Shown here piece after piece: positions 1-10,900 of a stretch of 64,000 nt of DNA. Origin of the DNA: Chryseobacterium soli (GTDB lineage Bacteria; Bacteroidota; Bacteroidia; Flavobacteriales; Weeksellaceae). The stretch spans positions 186,001 to 250,000 of the forward strand of contig NZ_JPRH01000005.1 of NCBI RefSeq assembly GCF_000737705.1, written 5' to 3'. How positions within the stretch are numbered: the first letter of the stretch is position 1; every line of letters begins with the position of its first letter. The notes beneath the pieces were generated by a model. It searched no databases, was not told where the DNA came from, and saw only the letters and a list, made by a program, of their open reading frames with translations. Both the position numbers and the translations under genes were made by a program.

Positions 1-1
1 C

Positions 2-1312
2 GAGATCAATTATCCGTGGTCACAATTCATTAAAAGTTCTCTTCATTTCGGAATTGACGGAATGAGTTTACTTCTTTTATTGTTGACCAATATCTTGACG
101 CCAATTATCATTTTATCATCTTTCAATGAAAATGTGAGTTACAGAAACTCTTTCTATGGTCTTATTCTGCTGATGCAGTTTGGACTTGTAGGAGTGTTCA
201 CATCGTTAGACGGACTGTTATTCTACATCTTCTGGGAAGTAACCCTGATTCCAATCTGGTTTATTGCCGGACTTTGGGGACAGGAAAATAAAAGATTTGA
301 ATTTACAACTAAATTCTTCGTTTATACATTCGTTGGATCACTGTTCATGTTGGCAGGATTAATCTATGTATACAACCACTCAGCTTCATTTGCATTAACT
401 GATCTTTATAATGCTCAGCTAAATGAAACGCAGCAGACCGTTGTATTCTGGTTTATTTTCTTTGCATTTGCCGTGAAACTTCCGGTATTCCCGTTCCATA
501 CATGGCAGCCGGATACATATACTTACTCTCCTACTCAAGGATCAATGCTGTTATCAGGGATTATGCTGAAAATGGCGATTTACGGAGTTATGCGTTATTT
601 GTTACCGATCACTCCCCTTCCGATTGCCGGAATTTCAGGACAGATCGTTATTATTCTTGCCATTGTAGGAATTGTTCACGGAGCACTGATTGCCATTATC
701 CAGAATGATATGAAGAGAATTATTGCCTATTCATCATTCTCACACGTTGGATTGATGGTAGCGGGTATTTTCGCTTCTGCAGTGATTACTTTAAGAGGAA
801 CCTTTACTATTGAGGGTGCTGAAGGTGCTTTAGTACAGACATTTGCTCACGGTATCAACGTAGTAGGTTTATTCTACTGCTGTGATATTTTATATAAGAG
901 ATTCAAGTCAAGAGATATCAGACAAATGGGAGGATTGGCGAAAGTTGCTCCTAAGTTTGCCGTGCTGTTCCTGATCATTATATTAGGATCAATGGGCGTT
1001 CCATTAACCAATGGATTCATCGGGGAATTTATCCTGATAAAATCTGTTTTTGATTTCAATGTATTAGCATCTGTAATTGCCGGTCTTACCGTAATTCTAT
1101 GTGCTGTGTATTTATTGAGATTCTATGGAAAAGCAATGTTCGGTGAAGGAGATGAAGCGGTATTGAGTACTGCAAAAGATCTTTCAGGAGTAGAATTTTC
1201 AGTATTGGCCAGTTTAGCGGTATTTGTAATACTATTAGGTATTTATCCGCAACCGGTAATCGATATGGTGAGTAGTTCGTTGAAGTTTATTTACCAATCA
1301 ATGGTAAATTAA
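2..1312 (+). CDS. nuoM: NADH-quinone oxidoreductase subunit M (5' truncated by window edge)
   Basis: Proton-pumping antiporter-like membrane subunit of respiratory complex I. The reading frame is open from base 2 through the ATG at 62, and the codons before 62 (ending HFGIDG) read as genuine NuoM sequence. The family runs to about 500 residues, so the true start lies outside the window. About 12 hydrophobic helices remain. The discontinuous-helix signatures are present: FWEVTLIPIW (antiporter Glu), VKLPVFPFHTW (pump Lys) and SFSHVGLMVAG. It is followed by nuoN after 96 bp, as in standard nuo operons. Identity is essentially certain; only the 5' end is missing. Confidence 0.97.
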   Translation, partial: EINYPWSQFIKSSLHFGIDGMSLLLLLLTNILTPIIILSSFNENVSYRNSFYGLILLMQFGLVGVFTSLDGLLFYIFWEVTLIPIWFIAGLWGQENKRFEFTTKFFVYTFVGSLFMLAGLIYVYNHSASFALTDLYNAQLNETQQTVVFWFIFFAFAVKLPVFPFHTWQPDTYTYSPTQGSMLLSGIMLKMAIYGVMRYLLPITPLPIAGISGQIVIILAIVGIVHGALIAIIQNDMKRIIAYSSFSHVGLMVAGIFASAVITLRGTFTIEGAEGALVQTFAHGINVVGLFYCCDILYKRFKSRDIRQMGGLAKVAPKFAVLFLIIILGSMGVPLTNGFIGEFILIKSVFDFNVLASVIAGLTVILCAVYLLRFYGKAMFGEGDEAVLSTAKDLSGVEFSVLASLAVFVILLGIYPQPVIDMVSSSLKFIYQSMVN

Positions 1313-1340
1313 TTGAAAGAGTAAAAAATTTAAAAATTAA

Positions 1341-1392
1341 GCGGTTAAGAAATTGAGAAATCAGAATTTCTGTCTCATCCCTCTTTCACCGC
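1341..1392. repeat. Imperfect inverted repeat between nuoM and nuoN
   Basis: GCGGT (1341-1345) pairs with ACCGC (1388-1392) and TGAGA (1354-1358) with TCTCA (1373-1377), around a small CAGAA/TTCTG core. There is no T-tract, so it is more likely a processing or stability hairpin in the nuoMN mRNA than a terminator. It loosely resembles the heptameric inverted element at 29594. Confidence 0.4.
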
Positions 1393-1408
1393 ATCTCAAA
1401 TCTATATT

Positions 1409-2788
1409 ATGAGTGTTTTAATTATTGTTTTCCTAACGGCAATTGTTGCGTTATTTTCAGGAGTTTTTGAACAAGGGAAATTCGCAAGATACATTGGGAT
1501 TTTTGGATTAATCATCGCATTATATGTAAGCTTCTTGCCGGAATGTACATTCTTCGAGCATTACAAAAACATGTATGAATATGGCCCTAATACTGCCCTA
1601 TTTACAAAAATATCTATTGTAATTACCCTATTGCTTTTCTTTCTGGGAGGTTTTGCGTTCAGCAATCACAGAAGCCACCAGTCTGAATTGTATGCATTAA
1701 TGCTTTTTGCACTTTGCGGAAGTATTACTCTTTTCGGATTCCAAAATATGGTGACCCTGTTTTTGGGAATAGAAATTCTTTCTATTCCACTGTACGTAAT
1801 GGCGGGTGCCAACAAAACTGATCTAAGATCCAATGAAGCTTCTATTAAGTATTTCCTGATGGGTGCATTTGCTACAGGATTCCTTCTGTTTGGTATTGCA
1901 TTTATTTATGGAAGTGTTGGAAGTTTTGATTTATATACCATCCAAAACTTTGGAGTGGCAAATGCTCACAATACCATGTTCATTTTAGGCGTTTTGCTTA
2001 TTCTTTGTGCATTGGCATTCAAAGTGGCATTAGCTCCTTTCCATATGTGGAGTCCTGATGTATATTACGGAGCTCCTTCATTGATTACGGCTTTCATGGC
2101 GAGTGTGGTAAAGATCTCAGGATTTTTTGCACTATTCAGATTAATGACTATCGGTTTTGCCGGAGTTACCCATGAATGGATCAATGTATTCGGAGTATTT
2201 GTGATCATTACTCTTTTACTGGCTAACGTGATGGGTCTTGCCCAAACCAACGCAAAAAGAATGCTGGCATATTCATCAGTTTCTCACGCAGGATATATCG
2301 GATTGGTTTTCTTTGGAATGACGAATCTTTCTACTTACAACCTGGCTTTTTACCTTTTTGCCTATTCATTATCTACAGTTGGTGTATTTATGTGTCTGAT
2401 CTGGGTAGAAAAACTAAAAAGAGAAACCTCATTTGGAGCATTCAAAGGATTGGCTAAATCTGAGCCTATATTGGCAACAGTAGCAGCCGTTTCTATGCTT
2501 TCAATGGCTGGAGTTCCACTAACAGCAGGTTTCATGGGTAAATTTGCTTTATTCTCTCAGGCGATGAACGGTGCGGCTTTCCTTGTATTGGTAGCTGTGT
2601 TAGGTTCTGCAATTTCTATCGCATACTATTTGAGGTTAATCATTGCGATGTTCTTCTTTAAAGAAACAACATTCAAGACTTCAGAAAAAGTAACGCTTAC
2701 CTATAATATTGTTGCGGTATTTGTTATTGCATCTATTATTGTATTGGGAGTTTTCCCAGATCTGTTTGCAAAACAGTTCGGACTGTAA
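1409..2788 (+). CDS. nuoN: NADH-quinone oxidoreductase subunit N
   Basis: Third antiporter-like subunit of complex I, normally the last gene of nuo operons. The 459 residues form about 14 transmembrane helices. Visible motifs are LGIEILSIPLYVMAG (conserved Glu and lipid-facing helix), FKVALAPFHMWSPDVY (pump Lys and broken helix) and AYSSVSHAGYIGL. Length is normal for the family. A strong terminator follows at 2812, marking the operon end. Confidence 0.97.
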   Translation: MSVLIIVFLTAIVALFSGVFEQGKFARYIGIFGLIIALYVSFLPECTFFEHYKNMYEYGPNTALFTKISIVITLLLFFLGGFAFSNHRSHQSELYALMLFALCGSITLFGFQNMVTLFLGIEILSIPLYVMAGANKTDLRSNEASIKYFLMGAFATGFLLFGIAFIYGSVGSFDLYTIQNFGVANAHNTMFILGVLLILCALAFKVALAPFHMWSPDVYYGAPSLITAFMASVVKISGFFALFRLMTIGFAGVTHEWINVFGVFVIITLLLANVMGLAQTNAKRMLAYSSVSHAGYIGLVFFGMTNLSTYNLAFYLFAYSLSTVGVFMCLIWVEKLKRETSFGAFKGLAKSEPILATVAAVSMLSMAGVPLTAGFMGKFALFSQAMNGAAFLVLVAVLGSAISIAYYLRLIIAMFFFKETTFKTSEKVTLTYNIVAVFVIASIIVLGVFPDLFAKQFGL

Positions 2789-2811
2789 AAATTCAATTAT
2801 AAATACTATAT

Positions 2812-2840
2812 AAAGCACAACATTGATGTTGTGCTTTTTT
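2812..2840 (+). terminator. Intrinsic terminator of the nuo operon
   Basis: An 11-bp perfect stem (AAAGCACAACA / TGTTGTGCTTT) with loop TTGA, followed by a T-tract, 24 bp after the nuoN stop. Confidence 0.9.
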
Positions 2841-2966
2841 GGTGGGTAATTTTTATAACTATCTATTAGTATAATCTAATATCTGGTAAAAAAATAGTAA
2901 TTCTAATGCCATCGGAATTCAATAATTTACCTGTTTTTTCCCTGAATAAAAGTAATCTCAAGACAG

Positions 2967-2993
2967 TTGAAGACAACTTTTTTCATAACTTTA
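2967..2993 (+). promoter_or_regulatory. Candidate flavobacterial promoter of the GAF gene
   Basis: TTG at 2967-2969 lies 16 nt before TAACTTTA (2986-2993), a one-mismatch match to TAnnTTTG. The same 16-nt spacing occurs at ddl and yceI in this window. If real, transcription starts near 3000, so translation cannot start at the in-frame TTG at 2967. Confidence 0.5.
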
Positions 2994-3008
2994 CTTGAAA
3001 TTTCAACA

Positions 3009-5309
3009 TTGGCAAATCTTTATAAAAAAGACGCTCCATTTAAGGTTTATATATCATTCAAAAAATATTTGGATGTGCTTGAGCATATCCGTTATAACGA
3101 CCGTTTAGAATACCGCGTCAACTATGCACAGTCACTGATTGACAAAACCAAAAATTTTCAGGAACTTAAAGACGGCTTTCAGGACGTAACATTACTGGAA
3201 AAACATGAAGACCTCATCAGGTTGCTTCTTGCCGATCTTTTTCCAACAGGTTTGACCAATAATGAAATAAAAGCAGCCAGCATTCCTCTATCCGATATTA
3301 CATTTAACTATACCGAAAGATTTAAAGATATCCTTAAAGATGCCGGTAAGGATTTTGAAATAGAACTCAGAAATATTACTGATGATGAGTTTTATGTATT
3401 CTGCTGCTGCCTTATCTTACAAAGTTATTTCAAAAAAGATATCAAAAGTACCCTGCCCTTTTATTACGATATTCCAAATAAGCAGGGCATTATGAAGCAT
3501 TATAAGATCACCGTCAATTCAGATTTCACGGAAGTTTTCCCCACAGAACAGGCGAAAATCCCTTCTGACGACACCCTGAATATGCTGCTGGAGAATATTG
3601 ATGACACGAATCTTTGGAAGAAATATTTTCCATCGCAATCCTGGATTCTTAGGGGATTTACCATTATTTCCCTGGTGGACTGCACTTCTGAAGTTGCGCT
3701 TTCGGATCTGAAATCCAGTATGATTCAAATCGATCCGGAAAACCTGAATCCAGATGAAAACCTGGTGGAAATATTTAAATCGTATTTTGATGTTCCGGCA
3801 TTGAACTTCGGATTAATGCTTTTCAATAAAAAAGATCAGAGACTTGAAAATGTTCCGATCTATGAAAATTTTTTCACCAATCATATTTTAGATTTCTGGA
3901 TTAATGCATTCGATGAAGAAACCCGGAAGAATACGTTTAATAATTTAAATCATAACTCGAGGCCTATTGTGATTTCAAATGTTGAAAACATGGATGAGGA
4001 GACCAGAAAAATGCCTTCTTTCAATATTTTAAAGAACAACAACATCAACAGTTTCATGGTAATTCCTATCATGAAGGACAATGAATTGCTGGCCATCATG
4101 GAGTTCAGTTCACCCATCTCCAATAGTTTTAATGGTTTAAAGCTTAAAAAGATGGAGTTTTTTTCAGATATGATCCTCTTCTCACTGACGAGATTCAGTT
4201 TTGAAAAGAATTATCAGATCGAAGCTATTATCCAGCGTGAATATACTTCCATCCACGACAGCGTGGTGTGGAAATTCAGAAATGAAGCAGAGAAATATTT
4301 CAATGCTTCCCTGGCGAAAAAAATATACACATTAAAGCAGATTTCTTTTAAAAATTTAACTCCTCTTTTTGGGTTTTCAGACATCCGTTCTTCTTCTGAC
4401 AAGCGTTTTAATTTAATGCTTCAGGATCTCAACGAACAGATTGCCTGTCTGTATGATATATTCAGTATGATCAATTCTGATTCGGAAAAATATCTGCTGG
4501 CTTTAGAAATCTTCGAAAATGAATTGAATAAAGAAATCAAAGCAGATACTGAACAGCGTCTCCAACGATTGCTTAGAGATGAAATTCACCCGCTTTTACA
4601 GGGAAAACTGGAAGTACAGTCGAGTGAAGAAGTAAAAGAAAAAATCAAAGATTACTTTTTACAGTTATTTATTCAGACCGACTTATTCTATGCCAACCGG
4701 AAAAACCTGGACGATTCTATCACACTGGTGAACAGAAAGCTGGCAGATATGCTGGATGAAAGCCAGGTGAAGGCACAACAGATCTATCCGCATTACTATG
4801 AACGATTTAAGTCTGACGGAGTTGAGCATAATTTATTCATAGGCCAGAATATTGCTCCGGATGTCCCCTATTCTTCCAAAGTAGCCAGCCAATTAAGATA
4901 TTGGCAGCTGAAAACCATCTGCAAAATGGAACGTGAATTTCAGGACTTTAAAAAGGATCTTCCAATTTCTCTGGATATCGCTTCCCTGATCTTTGTTTAT
5001 AATGAAAAAATAGACATCCGTTTCCGAATGGATGAAAAGCGTTTTGATGTAGACGGTGCCTACAATTCTTACTACGAAATCGTCAAAAAACGATTGGACA
5101 AATCACATGTCAAAGATTCCAACGAAAGAATTACTTGTCCCGGAAAAATCACCATCGTCTATTTTGGAATGGAAAATCAGCGAGAATACCTGGAATATAT
5201 CGCAAAACTTCAGAAAAAAGGAATTCTTCAGTCTGATGTAGAGTTTCTAAAAGTTGAAGACCTGCAGGGAATCACAGGATTACTGGCGCTGAGGGTTTCT
5301 TTGGTGTAA
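3009..5309 (+). CDS. GAF-domain protein of unknown role
   Basis: A 766-residue soluble protein with no signal peptide. A GAF-like segment lies at about residues 255-390; the phrase SFMVIPIMKDNELLAIMEF is the typical GAF strand-turn-strand with a hydrophobic core. The flanks are mostly helical and charged, and I recognise no kinase, cyclase or DNA-binding domain. The frame is open from a TTG at 2967, but that TTG looks like the -33 element of the promoter. I therefore choose the TTG at 3009 (protein beginning MANLYKKDAP); no ATG is available nearby. It is monocistronic between the nuo terminator and a convergent gene. GAF domains bind small ligands; the ligand here is unknown. Confidence 0.75.
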   Translation: MANLYKKDAPFKVYISFKKYLDVLEHIRYNDRLEYRVNYAQSLIDKTKNFQELKDGFQDVTLLEKHEDLIRLLLADLFPTGLTNNEIKAASIPLSDITFNYTERFKDILKDAGKDFEIELRNITDDEFYVFCCCLILQSYFKKDIKSTLPFYYDIPNKQGIMKHYKITVNSDFTEVFPTEQAKIPSDDTLNMLLENIDDTNLWKKYFPSQSWILRGFTIISLVDCTSEVALSDLKSSMIQIDPENLNPDENLVEIFKSYFDVPALNFGLMLFNKKDQRLENVPIYENFFTNHILDFWINAFDEETRKNTFNNLNHNSRPIVISNVENMDEETRKMPSFNILKNNNINSFMVIPIMKDNELLAIMEFSSPISNSFNGLKLKKMEFFSDMILFSLTRFSFEKNYQIEAIIQREYTSIHDSVVWKFRNEAEKYFNASLAKKIYTLKQISFKNLTPLFGFSDIRSSSDKRFNLMLQDLNEQIACLYDIFSMINSDSEKYLLALEIFENELNKEIKADTEQRLQRLLRDEIHPLLQGKLEVQSSEEVKEKIKDYFLQLFIQTDLFYANRKNLDDSITLVNRKLADMLDESQVKAQQIYPHYYERFKSDGVEHNLFIGQNIAPDVPYSSKVASQLRYWQLKTICKMEREFQDFKKDLPISLDIASLIFVYNEKIDIRFRMDEKRFDVDGAYNSYYEIVKKRLDKSHVKDSNERITCPGKITIVYFGMENQREYLEYIAKLQKKGILQSDVEFLKVEDLQGITGLLALRVSLV

Positions 5310-5321
5310 GATCAAAAAATC

Positions 5322-6476
5322 CTAATAATATTCAATTATCCGGACCCATTTATATAAATCCTTACCGTCGACATTTTTAATAACTTCTTTCCAGTTTTTT
5401 TGTTTATCGAAAATATATTTAAAACTGATGACTGTTGGTTCTATTTGTTCATCTTCATGCCCGAATTTATCTAAATAAAACAGTTTGGTTATGTAGTTAT
5501 TTTTGTACTCAAATCTGATTTCGTACCAAACTTTATCTTTATAATATGTTGTTTTTCTTTCTAACTTTTGATCTTTAGTGTATGTATAAATAGTATATAT
5601 TGTTTTTCCATAACTATCAATTCTCTCTTCTCTGACTATTTTACCATTTCCAAACATGATATAAGAATAAAATTTCCCATCTTTAAAATCAGTTTGTTTT
5701 ATTACATTTCCGGATTTATCATATTCATACTTAAGATGCCTGGTTAAGGTTATTTTTTTATTTTGATAGTCATCTTTATAATTGAAAAATTTTTCTTCAA
5801 TTACTTTATATTGATTATCATAGATTTTTACCCTGCTTAATTTCCTATAATATACAGAATCTTCAGCTCTGGTATAAGACCGTTCACCTACTTTCCTCCA
5901 AATATCATTGGTAATAGCAAAAATACTGTCTGTCTTTGAAATGGTATCAAACTTTGTAATGAATAAAGGTTTGGAACTTTCAAGATTACCAACAAATTTT
6001 TTTAGAGGTTCATCCTTGCTTTTAGAATAATATTCTTTAAATTTTGCAGTTTTGCTATTCCCTTCATAAAAATAACGCGAAGTAGTTTCCGAATAATTAT
6101 TCTTAGTTTTTTGTATAGTTAATCTATTTAAATCATCATACATATAATCATAATCATCAACGATATCTCCCGATTTGTGATACCAAATTTCTTTTGTAAT
6201 ATTTCTGTTTTTATCAAAGAAAGTTTCATTATTTATATAGCGGCAAAAATCTGTTTCAAACCATGAATTTCTCATACTGTTTCTCAGATTTTTAGGCCTC
6301 ATAATTATAGCGTGCCCATACGCATCATCACCTTTCAGAAAAGTAAAAGGACCAGAATCATTCAGAAAAATCACATATTCTTTTACAGATTTAGGTTTCC
6401 CTAAAACAGAATCTTTAATGACCTGAGAATTGAACAGAGCACACGAAAAAATAAAAAGAAGTAATAGTTTTTTCAT
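5322..6476 (-). CDS. Secreted protein of unknown function with repeated beta-strand units
   Basis: 384 residues starting with a clear Sec signal peptide (MKKLLLLFIFSCALFNSQ, probable cleavage before the Gln typical of flavobacteria). The mature part is rich in Tyr, Lys and Asp. It repeats short strand-turn units such as YEYDKSGNVIKQ and IYTYTKDQKLERK, reminiscent of YD/RHS-like or MORN-like beta repeats, but I cannot assign a family. There is no lipobox and no recognisable T9SS C-terminal domain. It ends 12 bp from the convergent GAF gene. Confidence 0.7.
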   Translation of the reverse strand: MKKLLLLFIFSCALFNSQVIKDSVLGKPKSVKEYVIFLNDSGPFTFLKGDDAYGHAIIMRPKNLRNSMRNSWFETDFCRYINNETFFDKNRNITKEIWYHKSGDIVDDYDYMYDDLNRLTIQKTKNNYSETTSRYFYEGNSKTAKFKEYYSKSKDEPLKKFVGNLESSKPLFITKFDTISKTDSIFAITNDIWRKVGERSYTRAEDSVYYRKLSRVKIYDNQYKVIEEKFFNYKDDYQNKKITLTRHLKYEYDKSGNVIKQTDFKDGKFYSYIMFGNGKIVREERIDSYGKTIYTIYTYTKDQKLERKTTYYKDKVWYEIRFEYKNNYITKLFYLDKFGHEDEQIEPTVISFKYIFDKQKNWKEVIKNVDGKDLYKWVRIIEYY

Positions 6477-6677
6477 TATTTGAGCCTATAAGAATTTTGT
6501 GTTTTTATTTCATGATAGATTAACTGTAATTTATGGAGGAAACAGTAAATAAAATATAAAGAATAGATTAATTAACCCACAAAATAAAAATCCAGCTTCT
6601 TCAACCGTCCTTGTGGAGTTTCAACTTGTTTAAAAACAGAAAGCTCTTATAATGATTTTCTTTTTCTAACTAGAAAA

Positions 6678-7874
6678 TTAAAGAGTAAGAAAAGCATATC
6701 CAAAAGAAAGTACCGAAATAATAATTCCAGCCATAAAGATCTGATAGGTAATAGATAACAGTTTATACTTTCTGTCTAATACTTTTCCCAGGAAATAGAG
6801 ATCTTTCACCATTGAATCATAAATATAATCCCTGTCTTTGATCAGGTCTTTCATAGCCTCGTTATAATCCCCGAAAAGCATTTGGTTAAAATTTCCAAAA
6901 AACAAAAGATTCACCTTTCGGTCTGCAACATCCTGATTGGTAAACCTGGTCTTGGTAACATTAGGTTTTGTGGATAAAATCGCAAAAATAATCGTTAAAA
7001 CACTTGACAGCAGCAGTATAAAACTTGGAATCACAAGATGTGCATTTTTCGGAGCATCCAATTTGGGAACCAGCACAGAAAGACATACTGAAATAATAAT
7101 GGCATTCACGGAAAGCAGAATATTCGCTTTGCTGTCTGCAATATCACTCAACCTGGTATGGTTATTCAATGTAATTCTGAACAGAGTATCTACACTTCTG
7201 TCTGACTTCGGTTCTTTTGGTTCCTTCGGCTCTTTAGACTCTTTTCCTTCTTTTTTATTTTCAGAAGTTGTTTTTTTATCTTCTTCCTTTTCCAGCTTCT
7301 TCTCTATTTTCTTAATATTTTTCTTTTTAAGAGGCTCCCAGTTTTCAATGGCATAATCGGTGTAATAATGATGCTTGTTTTTCAGCATATCCAGATTTCC
7401 TGCATTCCATTCATCATTGGAAAAACACCGTACATTGGTAAGCTCCCATTCTTTCCTTAAGGCATCAGAAATATCATTATAATCATGGCCTGCAAAGTGA
7501 CTGCAATCCGCGTCTTTTACTATTTTTTCTAAAAGGTTCTGGGGCTCATAGGTGATTTTTGTAGCTAAGATCAAACGGGAAACGTCTTCTATATAAGATT
7601 GAGGATAATTTTCATTTTGTAGAAAATTTTTCAGAATTTCTACGCCTCTTTCTTCATGATTCTGGGCACATTCAATGTATCCGGTATCATGAAACCAAAG
7701 AGCCAGTAAAACCTTCTCCTGATCTTCTTTGGAGACCGGTGTGTTCCTCATAATTTCCTCAGCCTTATTGACTGTATACGTGGTATGAATAAAATTATGA
7801 TAAAAGTATACAGAAGATAACTTATCTTTGAATAAGATTTCAACATAATCTTTGGCTTTGTGTAAAATGCTCAT
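6678..7874 (-). CDS. HD-domain phosphohydrolase fused to a Pycsar effector (PycTM) membrane domain
   Basis: 398 residues in three parts. Residues 1-180 are an HD hydrolase: H30, the H62-D63 pair in ALWFHDTGY, and D121/D123 in VKDADCSH are the expected metal ligands. Residues about 183-228 are a highly charged linker with three KEP repeats. Residues 230-398 match the two-helix effector domain of Pycsar systems (family name known to me as PycTM or DUF5706): the SKANILLSVNAIIISVCL helix, a second helix around IPSFILLLSSVLTIIFAIL, and a third hydrophobic segment at the C-terminus. In known Pycsar systems the membrane effector is gated by cCMP or cUMP from an adjacent cyclase, but no cyclase is visible here. 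The start codon is 26 bp from the divergent phosphatase gene. Whether it acts in phage defence is unproven. Confidence 0.85.
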   Translation of the reverse strand: MSILHKAKDYVEILFKDKLSSVYFYHNFIHTTYTVNKAEEIMRNTPVSKEDQEKVLLALWFHDTGYIECAQNHEERGVEILKNFLQNENYPQSYIEDVSRLILATKITYEPQNLLEKIVKDADCSHFAGHDYNDISDALRKEWELTNVRCFSNDEWNAGNLDMLKNKHHYYTDYAIENWEPLKKKNIKKIEKKLEKEEDKKTTSENKKEGKESKEPKEPKEPKSDRSVDTLFRITLNNHTRLSDIADSKANILLSVNAIIISVCLSVLVPKLDAPKNAHLVIPSFILLLSSVLTIIFAILSTKPNVTKTRFTNQDVADRKVNLLFFGNFNQMLFGDYNEAMKDLIKDRDYIYDSMVKDLYFLGKVLDRKYKLLSITYQIFMAGIIISVLSFGYAFLTL

Positions 7875-7900
7875 TCCTGAAATTTTGTTAATGTAAATTT

Positions 7901-10900
7901 ATGAATTTATCCTTGAAAACTGATCTAAAAAAAATTTCGATTCTCCTTAAAGCAGCATTATCTGCCGGAGCTCTCTATTCCTGCGCAACATATAACGTAA
8001 AAAAGGGTAAAAACTTATTCGAAGTTAAAAATTCTGATATAAAATCCGGAAATGACTTTAAAATCTTCCTTGTCGGCGATGCCGGAAATGCAGATGAAGC
8101 ACAGGCCAAACATACACTGAATTATATTAAAAGTAAATTAGATTCTGCTGACGAAAATTCCATGCTCCTTTTTCTGGGCGATAATATCTATCCTTCAGGA
8201 ATGCCGGAGAAATCCGATAAAGACTATCCTTCCGCAAAAGAAAAACTGGACAACCAGCTGGCCATCACGAAAAATTTCAAAGGGAAAACATTGGTTATCC
8301 CTGGAAATCATGATTGGTATTACGGATTGGATGGACTAAAGGCTCAGGAAAATTACGTTAAAGAATACTTAAACGATAAGAAAGCATTCTTACCCAAAAA
8401 CTCTTGTCCTATTGATGATATCAACCTTACGAAAGACATTAAGTTAATCGTTATAGATTCTGAATGGGCTTTAGTAAATTGGGACCAATACCCCGGAATC
8501 AATAAAAACTGTTCGATAAAAACCCGGGAAGATCTTTTTGAAGAATTTAAAGATCTTGTGAATAAAAATCAGGACAAAAGAATTATCGTTGCGCTTCATC
8601 ATCCGATTATCAGCAGCGGAGTGCATGCAGGCTTTAATTCTGCAAAATCACATCTTTATCCTTTAAAAAGCAAAGTTCCGGTTCCTGGTGTTGCCAGTCT
8701 GATCAATGTTTTGAGAAATTCTTCAGGCGCCAGCATGGAAGACATCAACAATCAGCATTATGCAGATCTTGCCAACAGGATAAAAAGTATTGTTCAGGAT
8801 AAAGACAATATTATTTTTGTTTCCGGACACGATCATAATCTCCAGTACCATGAAGAGAGAAATATCAGACAGATCATCAGCGGAGCAGGCTCTAAAACAG
8901 ATCCGGCAACCATTGCTGAGAAAACCGATTTTTCTTATGGAGGCAGCGGATTTGCTGTGTTAAATTTAAGAAAAGACAAGAGTTCAGATATAGAATATTT
9001 TTCGACTAAGGATAATAAGCTTGAAAAGCTTACCCAGATTTCTGTAATCTCTAAACCGGATGTTTTCATCAATAATTTCCCGAATACTTTTCCTAGTACC
9101 TTTACTTCTACTGTTTATCCTGTAGAACTTACTCAGAAAGGAAAAATCTACAGATGGCTTTGGGGCGAGCATTACCGAAAATATTACGGAATTCCTATTG
9201 AAGCGCAAACGGCCAATCTTTCGGAAATCAATGGCGGATTCACTCCTTTCCGCGAAGGTGGTGGAAACCAGTCCAACAGTCTTCGACTTAAAGCTCAGGA
9301 CGGACAGGAATTTGTAATGCGGGGCGTGAAAAAAAGTGCAGTCCGGTTTTTGAATAATATGGCGTTCAAAAAAAGTACATTCGGAAATGAACTGAATAAT
9401 ACTTTCCCGGAGAAATTCCTGCTTGATTTCTATACAACCGATCATCCATTCACCCCATTTTCAGTCGGGAATATGGCTGATAAACTCAACATTTTCCATA
9501 GCAACCCTAAATTATATTATATTCCTAAACAATATGCTTTAGGAGATTATAATCAAAACTACGGTGATGAAATGTACATGATCGAAGAACGGTTTTCTTC
9601 CGATCCTAAAACACTGGAATCACTGGAGCATGCAAAAGATATTCTTTCTACGGATGACGTTTTAAAGAATTTTACAAAAAATAATAAATATGCTGTAGAT
9701 CAGGAATCCTACATCAGAGCCAGAATTTTTGATATGCTGATCGGTGACTGGGACAGACATTCTGACCAATGGAAATGGGCGGAATACAAAGACGGTGATA
9801 AAGTCGTTTATAAACCGATTCCCAGAGACAGAGACCAGGCTTTCAGTAAATATGACGGTGCTGCATTTAAGATTATCATGAATGTACCAGCCATCCGCCA
9901 CATGAAAACATTCAAAGATGACATTAAAAATGTAAAATGGATGAATATGGAACCTTATCCGCTGGATCTTGTATTTTTAAAAGGTTCTACACAGGAAGAA
10001 TGGATCGCCCAGGCCAAATATATCCAGGAACATCTTACAGACAATGATATTGATGAAGCTTTCAGTAATCTGCCTAAAGAGGTAAAAGATGAGACCATTG
10101 CAGATATTCAAAGAAAGTTAAAATCCAGAAAAATAAAACTACAGGATTACGCATCCCGATATTATGATGTGCTGCAGGAAAAAGTTCCTTTGGCAGGAAC
10201 GGTAAATCCAGATAAATTTGTTATTACTAAAAACGGGCATTCTGTTACTGTACAACAGTATGCATTAGATAAAAACAAAGAGAATCTGGAGCTGGTATTT
10301 GAAAAAACGTATGATGACTCTAAAACCAAAGAACTTTGGATCTATGGGTTGGAAGATGATGATATTTATGAAGTTTTAGGAGACGGCAGACCTAAGATGA
10401 ACATCAGATTGATCGGCGGCTACAACCATGATACATATACTGTTGCTGATGGAAAAAAAGTGAAGATTTATGATTTTAAATCTCAAAAAAACACGTACCA
10501 TGCCGGTACAGCAGCAAAAAAGATTTCTGATGATTATGATATCAATACCTACAATTATAAGCATCCGAAATATAACTTCTTTGCAGGATATCCCAATGCA
10601 GACTATAACCCTGATGATGGGGTGATATTAGGTGTTTTGGCCAATTATACGGTAAATAATTTCATCCGCGATCCTTACACCCAGAAGCACAGCCTGAAGG
10701 CTAACTTCTATACGGCGACCGGTGGATTTAGCCTGGTGTATAAAGGAATTTTCAAAAAAGCGATTTCAGGATGGGATTTCAATCTTGATGCAGCATACAC
10801 TACTCCGCATTTTTCACAAAACTTCTTCGGACTGTCTAACGAAAGTCCTTATGATAAAGAAAATACGGAAAGGGAATATAACAGAGCGAGAATTTCAAAA

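Noticed and set aside
6937..7356. 139-codon plus-strand open frame with Ser/Phe-rich end
   Set aside because: Antisense shadow of the HD-PycTM gene; its Ser/Phe runs mirror the Lys/Glu linker on the other strand.
8984..9445. 153-codon minus-strand open frame
   Set aside because: Lies antisense within the phosphatase-barrel gene, has no family likeness, and the plus-strand frame shows clear protein motifs across it.
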